From Pseudomonas viridiflava (GTDB lineage: Bacteria; Pseudomonadota; Gammaproteobacteria; Pseudomonadales; Pseudomonadaceae): DNA of 64,000 nt. Location of the stretch: assembly GCF_900585905.1 (NCBI RefSeq), contig NZ_UTVH01000076.1, positions 62,001 to 126,000 on the forward strand. The letters run 5' to 3'. This document shows positions 54,611 to 63,637 of the stretch, piece after piece. Below the pieces are notes generated by a model, which had not been told where the DNA came from, made no database searches, and saw only the letters and a list, made by a program, of their open reading frames with translations. A program made the translations under genes and the position numbers. How positions within the stretch are numbered: the stretch's first letter is position 1; each line of letters starts with the position of its first letter.

Positions 54611-55177
54611 TCAGTCGATGCGCTTGGCCGATTTGATGTAAATCGGGTCCAGCGGCACGTTCTGCATGCCTCCTTTGTTGCCAGACTGAGCGTTGACGAT
54701 CTGGTCGACCACGTCCATCCCTTTGACCACCTTGCCGAACACCGCATAGCCGAAATCACGGGCGCCGTGGTTGAGCATGGCATTGTCGTTGGTGTTGATG
54801 AAGAACTGACTGGTGGCCGAATTCACGTCAGAGGTTCGCGCCATGGCAACAGTGCCACGGACATTGGGCAGGCGGTTTTCAGCTTCGTTCTTGATCGGAT
54901 CCTTAGTCGGCTTCTGCATCATCTGGGCAGTGAAACCGCCGCCCTGGGCCATGAAGCCCGGAATAACGCGGTGGAAAATCGTGTTGTTGTAGAAGCCGCT
55001 GTCAACGTAGCCCAGGAAATTTTTGGTGCTGATCGGTGCCTTCTGATCTTCAAGCTGGATTTCGATGGCGCCAAAGCTGGTCTCGAGCACGACGTGAGTG
55101 GATTTTTCCGGGGTTGCCGCCATGACGTTGGCAGCGAACAGCACGGAGCAGGCAGCAATTGCGAGTTTTTTCAGCAT
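54611..55177 (-). CDS. ppiA: Periplasmic peptidyl-prolyl cis-trans isomerase A (cyclophilin)
   Basis: 188 residues; signal peptide ends at NVMA-AT (about residue 20). Cyclophilin core with the conserved [15 protein letters not shown] segment containing the catalytic Arg, [21 protein letters not shown] in pieces, and [14 protein letters not shown]. It speeds proline isomerisation in the periplasm. ATG at 55177; likely precedes the exporter gene in one transcriptional direction with a hairpin between. Confidence 0.94.
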   Translation of the reverse strand: MLKKLAIAACSVLFAANVMAATPEKSTHVVLETSFGAIEIQLEDQKAPISTKNFLGYVDSGFYNNTIFHRVIPGFMAQGGGFTAQMMQKPTKDPIKNEAENRLPNVRGTVAMARTSDVNSATSQFFINTNDNAMLNHGARDFGYAVFGKVVKGMDVVDQIVNAQSGNKGGMQNVPLDPIYIKSAKRID

Positions 55178-55279
55178 GGGTCAGTTGATCCTGATTGAGG
55201 GGGTCGACGGCGATCAAGCACGCGGATGCACAAGGTGCAGGCCGCAAGGTAATCACGTTTGGCTTTTTTTGCCCAGCCT

Positions 55280-56218
55280 TCAGCGGGTTTCGGCGGCGGC
55301 CACATGCGGTGTGGCGAATGTGGTGTTCATCGGCGCGGCGTCAAAGGTGCGGATCAGTTCGATGAGAATCTGCGTCGCCGGCCCCAGCGGTTTGTCCTTG
55401 CTGGCATACAGGTAAAAGGTTGGATGACGCGTACCGCCCTTGTCCAGCGGCAATGCCTTTAGCACGCCATCGCGCAGCTCGCGCTCGATGATATGGCGCG
55501 GCAGCCAGGCAAAACCCAGGCCGCTGCCGACGAAGGTGGCGGCGGTCGCAAGGCTGCCCACCGTCCAGCGCTGTTCGGCGCCCAGCCAGCCCACGTCTCG
55601 CGGCTGCTGGCGGCCGGAGTCGCGAATCACGATCTGCAGCTGGCTTTCCAGGTCCTGGAAATTCAACTCGCGCTGCAGTAGATGCAGGGCATGATCCGGA
55701 TGAGCGACGGCGACAAACTCGACATCGTTCATTTCGGTGCCCAGGTAACCGGGAATGCTCAGGCTGCTGATCGCCAGGTCGGCGACGCCCTCGATCAGTA
55801 CTTCCTCGACCCCCGACAGCACTTCTTCGCGCAGGCGCACCCGGCAGCCGCGGCTCTGCGGCATGAACGCGGTCAAGGCGCGGACCAGTTGCGCATTGGG
55901 GTAGGCGGCATCGACCACCAGACGCACTTCGGCTTCCCAGCCCTGTTCCATGTGGTGGGCCAGATCTTCAAGCTGGCTGGCCTGCTTGACCAACTGCCGC
56001 GAGCGCCGCAGCAAAACGCCGCCGGCTTCGGTGAGCACGGCCTTGCGGCCATCGATGCGCAGCAGCGGCACGCCGAGCTGGTCCTGCATGCGCGCCACGG
56101 TGTAGCTCACCGAGGACTGTGAACGGTGCAGCACTTCGGCCGCCTGGGCGAACCCGCCGTGATCGACCACCGCCTGTAATGTGCGCCATTGATCCAGGGT
56201 GACCCGTGGGGCTTTCAT
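55280..56218 (-). CDS. LysR-family transcriptional regulator (PA3225-like position)
   Basis: 312 residues. N-terminal winged helix (WRTLQAVVDHGGFAQAAEVL, then HRSQSSVSYTVARMQ) and a LysR substrate domain with VRLVVDAAYPNAQLVRAL. In PAO1 a LysR gene also lies close to ppiA and the PA3228 exporter, suggesting it may control nearby transport or hydrolase genes; not shown by the sequence. Start ATG at 56218. Divergent from a small secreted-protein gene 59 bases away. Confidence 0.88.
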   Translation of the reverse strand: MKAPRVTLDQWRTLQAVVDHGGFAQAAEVLHRSQSSVSYTVARMQDQLGVPLLRIDGRKAVLTEAGGVLLRRSRQLVKQASQLEDLAHHMEQGWEAEVRLVVDAAYPNAQLVRALTAFMPQSRGCRVRLREEVLSGVEEVLIEGVADLAISSLSIPGYLGTEMNDVEFVAVAHPDHALHLLQRELNFQDLESQLQIVIRDSGRQQPRDVGWLGAEQRWTVGSLATAATFVGSGLGFAWLPRHIIERELRDGVLKALPLDKGGTRHPTFYLYASKDKPLGPATQILIELIRTFDAAPMNTTFATPHVAAAETR

Positions 56219-56277
56219 CTGCCACTCCTCTTTTGCTGCGGTTTATCCTAATCTGCAGCTCCCACCGGAGACTGTCG

Positions 56278-56595
56278 ATGAACCGAATCTGCTGTGCGTT
56301 GCTGGCCCTGTTGCCGTTGACGGTATGGGCCTATCCCATTGAAGTGGACAAACATTACGAGGGCGTCGAAGTCGACTACACCGCTCACGATACCTTCTAC
56401 GACACCGGCTCCATCACCCTCAACAACTATGGCAGCGTCGATGCCAGGTGCAGCGTGGTTTTTCGCAACGGCCCCGAATCGCCACGCACCCGGCGCATCA
56501 ACGTCGCGGCAAAACGAAGCGTGGACGTTTCGGCGAAATTCAACCGCAGCATCATTAAGTTGCGCATCAGCCTGAGCTGTAAGCCGAGTGCGTAG
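56278..56595 (+). CDS. Small secreted protein, periplasmic beta-domain
   Basis: 105 residues; signal peptide ends near VWA-YP (about residue 18). The mature 87 residues are beta-rich with two cysteines (ARCSVVFRNG, ISLSCKPS) likely forming a disulfide. Relatives in pseudomonads have been labelled '3-phosphoglycerate kinase' in databases, which is not supported by size, signal or motif. ATG at 56278 follows ACCGGAG. Function unknown. Confidence 0.78.
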   Translation: MNRICCALLALLPLTVWAYPIEVDKHYEGVEVDYTAHDTFYDTGSITLNNYGSVDARCSVVFRNGPESPRTRRINVAAKRSVDVSAKFNRSIIKLRISLSCKPSA

Positions 56596-56845
56596 ACCGT
56601 ACTGTTTCGACCCGGCCAGAGCGTAGAACGCCTCGGGTGATAAAACAAATAATTAGATGGTTTGTGAAGGATTTCAGCGATATTTCATCGGCCAGGTCTG
56701 TCGTCATCATGCGCGTGACGAGTGCAACGCACTTCAGGTAAAAATCATGCTGCCACGTTGCCAGGCTTTAGCTAGACTTGGGTCGGCTCGCTGAAACGAT
56801 TAATCTGCCCGGCGACACCTCATAATTCCAATAAGGATCACCGTC

Positions 56846-58060
56846 ATGAAACCTTCTGTCTGGCTTCTCAGCCTCAGCGCGCTCGCTGCCGCCTCCAACG
56901 CCTTCGCCTGGGACTACGTGCTGCTCGACGTCGACAAGCCCGCCACCAATCAGCAGATCACCAGTGACCAGCTCGGGGTCAAGACCGACAAACCGTTTTC
57001 CATCACGACGCGCACGCTGCACGGCGGTCGCCAGGAAGGGGTAAGCGTGATCGACATCGACAACGGCAGCATGAAGCTTTCCGTGGTGCCGACCCGTGGC
57101 ATGAACGTGCTGCAGGCATCGGTGGGCGATGTGCGCATGGGTTGGGACTCGCCGGTCAAGGACGTGGTCAATCCGGCCTTTATTGAACTCAATGGCCGTG
57201 GCGGCCTGGGCTGGCTGGAAGGTTTCAACGAGCTGGTCACGCGCTGTGGATACGAGTGGGTGGGCCACCCAGGCATGGACAACGGCGAGCTGCTGACCCT
57301 GCACGGGCGCGCGGCCAATATTCCGGCCAGCAAGGTCACCTTGCACATCGACGAAAAGCCGCCGTATGCCATCCGTCTCAAGGGCGAGCTGCATGAGCAG
57401 GCCTTCAAGAAGGTCGATTTCAGCGTGCAGACCGAGCTGGTCACCGACGCTGGCAGCACACGCTTCACCCTCAACGATACGCTGACCAACAACGGCGACT
57501 ACCCGAAGGAATATCAGGCGCTGTATCACAGCAACTTCAGCACGCCATTCCTGGAGCAGGGTGCGCGCTTTGCGGCGCCGGTCAAGCAAGTGTCGCCGTT
57601 CAACGACAAAGCCAAGGGCGACCTGGCGGACTGGCAGACCTATCGCGGGCCAACGCCTGACTATGACGAAACGGTCTACAACGTCGTGCCTTACGCCGAT
57701 GCCAAGGGCGATACCCTCGCGGTGCTGCACAACAAGGCCGGTAGCCTGGGCGTATCGCTGGGCTTCAATACCCAGCAGCTGCCGGTATTTTCGTTGTGGA
57801 AAAACACCGATACCAAGGGCCAGGGCTACGTCACCGGCCTTGAGCCGGGCACCAGCTTTTCCTACAACCGGCGCTACCAGCGTCCGCTGAATCTGGTGCC
57901 GACCATTGGCCCGAAACAGCAGCGTCAGTTCCAGATCAGCTACAGCCTGCTGGCCGACAAGGGCGCAGTGGACCAGGCCCTGGGTCAGGTGAAAAGCATC
58001 CAGAACGGGCGTGATACCGAAGTGCGGCAGCAGCCGCTGGTGGATCTGAGCAATGAATAA
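56846..58060 (+). CDS. Secreted aldose-1-epimerase-like protein (DUF4432 family)
   Basis: 404 residues with a cleavable signal peptide (SNAFA-WD, about residue 21). The mature protein matches the galactose-mutarotase fold of DUF4432: VVPTRGMNVLQA, WLEGFNELVTRCG, LTLHGRAANIPA (likely active-site His) and YHSNFSTPFLEQG. A sugar-binding or mutarotase role in the periplasm is expected; the substrate is unknown. The 250 bases upstream (56596-56845) hold no gene; an AATAAGGATC ribosome site precedes the ATG. Confidence 0.85.
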   Translation: MKPSVWLLSLSALAAASNAFAWDYVLLDVDKPATNQQITSDQLGVKTDKPFSITTRTLHGGRQEGVSVIDIDNGSMKLSVVPTRGMNVLQASVGDVRMGWDSPVKDVVNPAFIELNGRGGLGWLEGFNELVTRCGYEWVGHPGMDNGELLTLHGRAANIPASKVTLHIDEKPPYAIRLKGELHEQAFKKVDFSVQTELVTDAGSTRFTLNDTLTNNGDYPKEYQALYHSNFSTPFLEQGARFAAPVKQVSPFNDKAKGDLADWQTYRGPTPDYDETVYNVVPYADAKGDTLAVLHNKAGSLGVSLGFNTQQLPVFSLWKNTDTKGQGYVTGLEPGTSFSYNRRYQRPLNLVPTIGPKQQRQFQISYSLLADKGAVDQALGQVKSIQNGRDTEVRQQPLVDLSNE

Positions 58061-58141
58061 CCCGAGCGCGCGGGGCGGGGCAGGGTGATGGACAGCCAGC
58101 GCCCCAGCCGCTAAGGTCGCCGCCTTCGAAAGGGGGCGTGC

Positions 58142-59020
58142 ATGGCTTATCTATTATTCGTGACGCTGATTCAGGCGTTTTCCTTCAGCCTGATTGGCGT
58201 CTTTCTCGCAGGTCATGTCGACAGCTACTTCGCGGTGCTGGTGCGCGTGGTGCTGGCAGGTCTGGTGTTCATCCCACTGACACGCTGGCGCCAGGTGGAG
58301 CCTGGCTTCATGCGCGGCATGTTGCTGATCGGCGCGCTGCAATTCGGCATTACCTATGTCTGCCTGTATCTCAGCTTCCGCGTGCTGACAGTGCCGGAAG
58401 TGCTGCTGTTCACCATCCTCACGCCGCTGCATGTCACCCTGATCGAAGACGCCTTCAATCGCCGCTTCAACCCCTGGGCGCTGATCGCCGCACTGGTTGC
58501 AGTGCTGGGCGCGGGCGTCATTCGCTATGACGGTATCGATGGCGATTTCCTCGGCGGGTTCCTGCTGCTGCAAGTGGCCAACTTCACCTACGCCGCCGGT
58601 CAGGTGCTGTACAAGCATCTGGTGGCGCGTTACCCGAGCGATCAGCCGCATTACCGGCGCTTCGGCTACTTCTACCTGGGTGCGCTGATCATAGCCTTGC
58701 CAGCCTTCCTCCTGTTCGGCAACGCCACACGGCTGCCGGATGCTTCCGAGCAATGGCTGGTCCTGCTGTTCCTCGGCCTGTGCTCCACCGCGCTGGGCAT
58801 GTACTGGTGGAATAAAGGCGCCTGCAGGGTTTCAGGCGGCACGCTGGCAGTGTTCAACGTCCTCCACGTCCCTGTCGGCCTGCTGCTCAACCTGCTGATC
58901 TGGAATCAGCACGAGCCGCTGGGGCGGCTGTTCATGGGCGGCATGTTGATCGTGCTGTCGTTGTGGATCAGCCGGTTGGGGGCTGGGCGGGCGGAGCTCA
59001 AAACGCGGCAATTGGACTGA
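58142..59020 (+). CDS. EamA-family exporter (drug/metabolite transporter superfamily)
   Basis: 292 residues with ten hydrophobic segments arranged as two EamA repeats (QAFSFSLIGVFLAG; second half beginning FLGGFLLLQVANFTYAAG). Similar proteins are annotated carboxylate/amino acid/amine exporters. Substrate not predictable. ATG at 58142 follows AAAGGGGG. Ends 27 bases before the convergent Fic locus. Confidence 0.87.
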   Translation: MAYLLFVTLIQAFSFSLIGVFLAGHVDSYFAVLVRVVLAGLVFIPLTRWRQVEPGFMRGMLLIGALQFGITYVCLYLSFRVLTVPEVLLFTILTPLHVTLIEDAFNRRFNPWALIAALVAVLGAGVIRYDGIDGDFLGGFLLLQVANFTYAAGQVLYKHLVARYPSDQPHYRRFGYFYLGALIIALPAFLLFGNATRLPDASEQWLVLLFLGLCSTALGMYWWNKGACRVSGGTLAVFNVLHVPVGLLLNLLIWNQHEPLGRLFMGGMLIVLSLWISRLGAGRAELKTRQLD

Positions 59021-59047
59021 CTGGAGGCCCCGTGTTGCCTCCCTCGA

Positions 59048-59833
59048 TCATTTGTCGAGGCGGTAACGCGCTTTGGCGGCCTGGGCACGATAGCGTTCGA
59101 GCATTTCCGGTGTGTTGGCTGCACCCGCGACATACACCTCTTCGTCCATCGCAGTGGCGGCTGAGGTGCCACTCAGGCCCCTGATATTCAGGATCTGATC
59201 CAGCCATGCATCACGGGTTGAAACAGGACTCATGAATGCCTGCAGATAATCATCAAGGATTCGCTTCTCGGGATTATCGATTTCCTGACTGAGTTTTTGC
59301 AGATAAGTGGTTTTGTCGGTGGCTGCCCATGCGATTGAAAAACCGGCACGGAAACACAGCTCCATGTGTACTAGAAGAATTGTTCGGCCATTCCCGTCCA
59401 GAAAAGGATGAGCAAAGGCAAACAGGCCCATGACGGTGCCTGCTTTGGTTTGCATAGTTGAGCTGTCTGTCGCCAGTTTCAACCCATAGTCCATAGCGAG
59501 CCTTATAAGTTCAGGTCTTTCAAACTCGGTACGAAACGCCGAACCTGGGGCTCCTTTCGATATTTCCTTGTCTGGCGAAGTGTAGAGACGATCTCTGCCT
59601 GCCCAATGATAAAGGTCCTGAAAAAGCATCTGGTGCGTTTTCAAGAACGTGGTTTAGGTAATTTCCTTTGTGCCCTCTAGCATCGCAAGAGTTGATTCCA
59701 GCCGAGAAGAGAAAGCCACGTGCTCCATGCGCTTTACTTTCTCCAGGTCCTTCTCGGTAGTCGCGTTCTCCAGATAGCCCTTGGTTGCGAACGTCCCAAA
59801 AGGATCAAAAACGTCTCCGGATGATGCGGCCAT
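59048..59833 (-). pseudogene. Fic family AMP-transferase gene interrupted by an in-frame TAA
   Basis: Reading from ATG at 59833 gives 59 residues (starting MAASSGDVFDPFGTFATKGY), then TAA at 59654-59656, then the same frame continues for 201 codons to the stop. The second part holds the Fic domain with HPFLDGNGR (H142 to R150 in the combined numbering), ending LDK. Both halves match one family (LEHVAFSSRLES ... THQMLFQDLYHWAG), where a sense codon is expected at position 60, so one base change would restore a 261-residue protein. Alternatives: a truncated active protein from TTG 59644 or ATG 59629. The motif lacks the second Arg of HxFx(D/E)GNGRxxR (here TIL). Confidence 0.85.
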
Positions 59834-59836
59834 GGG

Positions 59837-60100
59837 TCAAGGATTTCCTGTACTCAAGCTGATCTCATCCAAGTAGCGCGAGTGCAGTTTCACCATGTCA
59901 GAGCCCCCTATCAGACCTCTACGACTGAGGCTGATCAGCATGCCTTCGATCTCATCCGGAGCAACGTCGTCCCCTGCTAACCGGGTGACGACTCGGGAAA
60001 TCCTGTCCAGCCTGGAAGGAGGGGCACTAACGCCGTTGCTCTGCGCCAGCGAACGGATGAAGCCAGATACGTCTTGATCAGGAATATTCAACGCGGCCAT
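59837..60100 (-). CDS. Small acidic protein cotranscribed with fic (possible antitoxin)
   Basis: 87 residues, ATG at 60100 with a strong GGAGG nine bases before. Its stop is three bases before the fic ATG, so the pair is an operon like class I Fic systems with a separate antitoxin. I do not find the FicA/VbhA inhibitory motif (S/T)xxxE(G/N); the closest is PDEIEG, lacking Ser/Thr at the first position. Mostly helical (RISRVVTRLAGDD, EGMLISLSRRGLIGG). Antitoxin function is inferred from position only. Confidence 0.7.
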   Translation of the reverse strand: MAALNIPDQDVSGFIRSLAQSNGVSAPPSRLDRISRVVTRLAGDDVAPDEIEGMLISLSRRGLIGGSDMVKLHSRYLDEISLSTGNP

Positions 60101-60177
60101 TTTCAAAAGCCTCCTTCGTCAGTGGGGTCAGTGTAGCAAACAGGCCGCCGTCCAAGCGCGCACCTGTTGGCCTTTGA

Positions 60178-61437
60178 TTACACCGCTTCCCCGCGCAACC
60201 CCACCCGCATATCCGCGCCGCTGGGCTGTTGATAGAGGCCCAGGCCGAATTCCGGGAGTACGGCGAGCAGGTAGTCGAAGATATCGCCCTGAATGCGTTC
60301 GTAGTCGGCCCACACCACGGTGCGGGTGAAGCAGTAGATTTCCAGCGGCACGCCCTGGGCGGTGGCTTCGAGCTGGCGGACCATGCAGGTCATGTCCGGG
60401 TGCACTTCGGGATGGCTTTTCAGGTAGGCCAGGGCGTAGGCGCGGAAGGTGCCGATGTTGGTCATGCGGCGACGGTTCGCCGACAGCGCCGCGACGTTGC
60501 CCTGGGCTTGATTCCAGGCCAGCAGCTCGGCCTGTTTGCGGCCGATGTAATCGGTGAGCAGGTGCACCTCGCTCAGTTGCTGTTCCTCATCGTCGCGCAC
60601 GAACCTTACGCCACTGGCATCGATGAACAGTGCACGCTTGATCCGCCGACCGCCTGCCTGCTGCATGCCGCGCCAGTTTCTGAACGATTCCGACATCAAG
60701 CGCCAAGTCGGGATCGAGACGATGGTCTTGTCGAAGTTCTGCACCTTCACGGTGTGCAGGGTGATGTCCACCACATCGCCATCGGCCCCGACCTGAGGCA
60801 TTTCGATCCAGTCGCCGACGCGCAGCATGTCGTTGCTGGTCAATTGCACGCTGGCGACGAAGGACAGCAGGGTGTCCTTGTAGACCAGTAGAATCACTGC
60901 CGACATGGCGCCCAGACCGGACAGCAACAACAGTGGCGAACGGTCGATCAGGGTCGCGACGATGATGATCGCGGCGAAGATGTAGAGGATCATTTTCGCC
61001 AGCTGCACATAGCCCTTGATCGAGCGGGTGCGGGCATGGGTGGTGCGGGCATAGATGTCGAGTAACGCGCTGAGCATGGCGCCCATGGCCAGGGTCATGA
61101 ACAGGATGGTGAACGCCAGGGCGATGTTGCCGATGATGTTCTTGCCCGTGCTGCTCAAGGCGGGCACCAGGTTGAGGCCGAACTGGATGACCACTGACGG
61201 CACCATCTGCGCCAGACGATGGAAAACCTTGTTGTGCCGCAGGTCATTGAGCCAGTGCAACGCCGGTTGCCGCCCCAGCGCCTTGGCGCCATGCAGGATC
61301 AGAAAGCGCGCCAGCCGCCCGGCAACCAGGGCGACCACCAGCAGCAACAGCAGGCCCAGGCTGGCCTGCAGTAATGGGTGTTGCTCAAGCAGGGCCCAGG
61401 TTTCCCGGGCATGTTGCCATAACGATTGAATATCCAT
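60178..61437 (-). CDS. MscS-type mechanosensitive channel, YbdG-like
   Basis: 419 residues with about five transmembrane helices and a cytoplasmic MscS domain. Diagnostic segments: LISGLGAMSAVILLVYKD-type pore helix (LSGLGAMSAVILLVYKDTL), SNDMLRVGDWIEMPQVGADG and RRMTNIGTFRAYALAYLKSHPE, closely following E. coli YbdG. It releases solutes on hypo-osmotic shock and is associated with miniconductance (MscM). ATG at 61437 aligns with the family start; an extension to 61551 is rejected. Divergent from the DEAD-box helicase gene. Confidence 0.9.
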   Translation of the reverse strand: MDIQSLWQHARETWALLEQHPLLQASLGLLLLLVVALVAGRLARFLILHGAKALGRQPALHWLNDLRHNKVFHRLAQMVPSVVIQFGLNLVPALSSTGKNIIGNIALAFTILFMTLAMGAMLSALLDIYARTTHARTRSIKGYVQLAKMILYIFAAIIIVATLIDRSPLLLLSGLGAMSAVILLVYKDTLLSFVASVQLTSNDMLRVGDWIEMPQVGADGDVVDITLHTVKVQNFDKTIVSIPTWRLMSESFRNWRGMQQAGGRRIKRALFIDASGVRFVRDDEEQQLSEVHLLTDYIGRKQAELLAWNQAQGNVAALSANRRRMTNIGTFRAYALAYLKSHPEVHPDMTCMVRQLEATAQGVPLEIYCFTRTVVWADYERIQGDIFDYLLAVLPEFGLGLYQQPSGADMRVGLRGEAV

Positions 61438-61617
61438 GGGGGGTCGGCAGATTCCTGAAAAGAGGGCGGGGCAATTAGAGCACTCATGGCACCCGGATAG
61501 GCAGTTACGGGAAAAACGAGTAACAAAATCGGCCGTTGGTAGTAAAGACACTCGGCTCAGACGGCCGAAACCGGTACGCTATGCGCCGTATTTTTGTTTT
61601 TCGTCGAGGTAACACCC

Positions 61618-62964
61618 GTGTTTTCCCAATTCGCCCTGCATGAACGCCTGCTTAAAGCCGTGGCCGAGCTTAAATTTGTCGAGCCGACCCCGGTGCAGGC
61701 AGCGGCCATTCCGCTGGCTCTGGAAGGGCGGGACCTGCGGGTGACGGCGCAAACCGGTAGCGGCAAGACTGCAGCATTTGTATTACCGATCCTCAATCGG
61801 CTGATGGGCCCGGCCAAAGTACGGGTGGATATCCGCGCCGTGATCCTGTTGCCGACCCGCGAGCTGGCGCAGCAGACCCTTAAAGAGGTCGAACGCTTTT
61901 CGCAGTTCACCTTCATCAAGTCCGGCCTGATCACCGGCGGTGAAGACTTCAAGGTTCAGGCCGCGATGCTGCGCAAGGTGCCGGATATTCTGATCGGTAC
62001 GCCTGGGCGTCTGCTGGAGCAGCTCAATGCCGGCAACCTGGACCTGAAGAATGTCGAAGTGCTGGTGCTCGACGAAGCCGACCGCATGCTCGACATGGGC
62101 TTTTCCGAGGACGTCGAGCGCCTGGCCAATGAATGCGCCAACCGCGAACAGACCCTGCTGTTCTCCGCCACCACCGGGGGTGCCGGCCTGCGCGAGATGA
62201 TCGCCAAGGTGCTCAACGATCCCCAGCATCTGCAAGTCAACAGCGTCAGCGAACTGGCTTCGGGTACGCGCCAGCAGATCATCACCGCAGACCACAACAG
62301 CCACAAAGAACAGATCGTGCACTGGCTGCTGGCCAACGAGACGTATCAGAAGGCGATCATCTTTACCAACACCAAAGCCCTGGCAGACCGCCTGTACGGG
62401 CGCCTGGTGGCACTGGACTACAAAGCGTTCGTGCTGCACGGCGACAAGGACCAGAAGGACCGCAAAGCCGCCATCGACCGCCTGAAGCAGGGCGGCACCA
62501 AGGTGCTGGTAGCCACCGACGTCGCGGCCCGAGGTCTGGATGTTGAGGGCCTGGACCTGGTGATCAACTTCGACATGCCGCGCAGTGGCGATGATTACGT
62601 GCATCGCATCGGTCGCACTGGCCGCGCAGGTGCGCAAGGGCTGGCCATTTCGCTGATCTGCCACGGCGACTGGAATTTGATGTCCAGTGTCGAGCGCTAC
62701 CTCAAGCAGAGCTTCGAGCGCCGCACCATCAAGGAAGTCAAAGGCGCCTACAGCGGGCCGAAAAAGGTCAAGGCTTCGGGCAAGGCTGTTGGTGTGAAGA
62801 AGAAAAAGACTGACGCCAAGGGTGACAAGAAGAAAGCAGGTGCCAAGGCGCCGACCAAGCGCAAGATCACCAACCGGCCGAAGACCGACGCGTTGTCGCT
62901 GGTCAGCAAGGACGGTATGGCGCCGCTGAAGAAGCGCAAGACCGAAGCGCCGGCGGCTGAGTAA
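61618..62964 (+). CDS. DEAD-box RNA helicase (SrmB/RhlE-like)
   Basis: 448 residues, start GTG at 61618 behind CGAGG. Q motif region FVEPTPVQ, Walker A AQTGSGKT (44-51), PTRELAQ, GTPGRL, DEAD (152-155), SATTGG, and HRIGRTGRAG. The last 75 residues are a lysine-rich tail (KKKKTDAKGDKKKAGAK) likely to bind rRNA. Closest in layout to SrmB, which helps 50S ribosome assembly, particularly in the cold. A TTG at 61594 is possible but lacks a ribosome site. Confidence 0.9.
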   Translation: MFSQFALHERLLKAVAELKFVEPTPVQAAAIPLALEGRDLRVTAQTGSGKTAAFVLPILNRLMGPAKVRVDIRAVILLPTRELAQQTLKEVERFSQFTFIKSGLITGGEDFKVQAAMLRKVPDILIGTPGRLLEQLNAGNLDLKNVEVLVLDEADRMLDMGFSEDVERLANECANREQTLLFSATTGGAGLREMIAKVLNDPQHLQVNSVSELASGTRQQIITADHNSHKEQIVHWLLANETYQKAIIFTNTKALADRLYGRLVALDYKAFVLHGDKDQKDRKAAIDRLKQGGTKVLVATDVAARGLDVEGLDLVINFDMPRSGDDYVHRIGRTGRAGAQGLAISLICHGDWNLMSSVERYLKQSFERRTIKEVKGAYSGPKKVKASGKAVGVKKKKTDAKGDKKKAGAKAPTKRKITNRPKTDALSLVSKDGMAPLKKRKTEAPAAE

Positions 62965-63102
62965 TCCAGGGTCCGGCTTTTGGCGCTATTGCCTTCGCGG
63001 TAGCGCTGAACGGCCGACAGCAACGCAGGTCACACCCTTCAGTAGCGAATCCGGCGACACCCTGTTGCGGACTACTCACCTACGCTAGTGGAGGCCATAA
63101 CG

Positions 63103-63486
63103 ATGCCAACGCCTTATAACTGGGACCTCGTCGAACGCCTGCTGCACGAAGCGCAGAACGCTGAAGACGACAGTTTCACACCTCGCGATTACGCTCAGGA
63201 TCACGCCAACGCCAGCGCCGCAGCGGGTGAGCCGGTGGGCAATATTGACCAGTTGAAGGCCGATGCCGCTGAGTACGAGCACCTGCTGGTGGAGCGCGGC
63301 TTTATCGCGCCACGCCAGGGTGACCGGGGCAGTTATAGCCTGACACCTCGCGGCGCAAGCCTGCTGGCGCTGATTGACAGCAGCATCCCGGGCAACGACC
63401 ACCCGCGTGAAGTGCTGGATGATCAGGCTGATGCCCTTGATCCCGCGACCTTTGATGAAGTGGCGGCCAAAGCGCAAATCGCCTGA
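63103..63486 (+). CDS. Hypothetical DUF2513-like protein
   Basis: 127 residues: N-terminal helix YNWDLVERLLHEAQ, an acidic linker, then EYEHLLVERGFI and YSLTPRGASLLALI, a winged-helix-like pattern as in DUF2513, where an N-terminal helix precedes a compact wHTH. Unlike transcription factors it has no long recognition-helix signature that I can name. ATG at 63103 has GGAGG at 8 bases. Function unknown. Confidence 0.65.
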   Translation: MPTPYNWDLVERLLHEAQNAEDDSFTPRDYAQDHANASAAAGEPVGNIDQLKADAAEYEHLLVERGFIAPRQGDRGSYSLTPRGASLLALIDSSIPGNDHPREVLDDQADALDPATFDEVAAKAQIA

Positions 63487-63555
63487 AACCTGTTGCGAGT
63501 TGCAGGACAATGGCGGTCTCCCATGCGGTACGCGGCCGAGCAGCGAACCTGGACC

Positions 63556-63625
63556 TGTAGGAGCCCACTTGTTGGCGAGGCGGCGTGACTGACACACCGT
63601 CTCGCACAACAAGTGGGCACCTACA
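63556..63625. repeat. Palindromic repeat, family B, second copy
   Basis: Left arm TGTAGGAGCCCACTTGTTGG, right arm CAACAAGTGGGCACCTACA. Compared with 3046-3112, an A-to-C change in the left arm is matched by T-to-G in the right arm, keeping pairing. It separates the convergent gene ends at 63486 and 63638. Confidence 0.85.
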
Positions 63626-63637
63626 CTCAAGCGGTGA

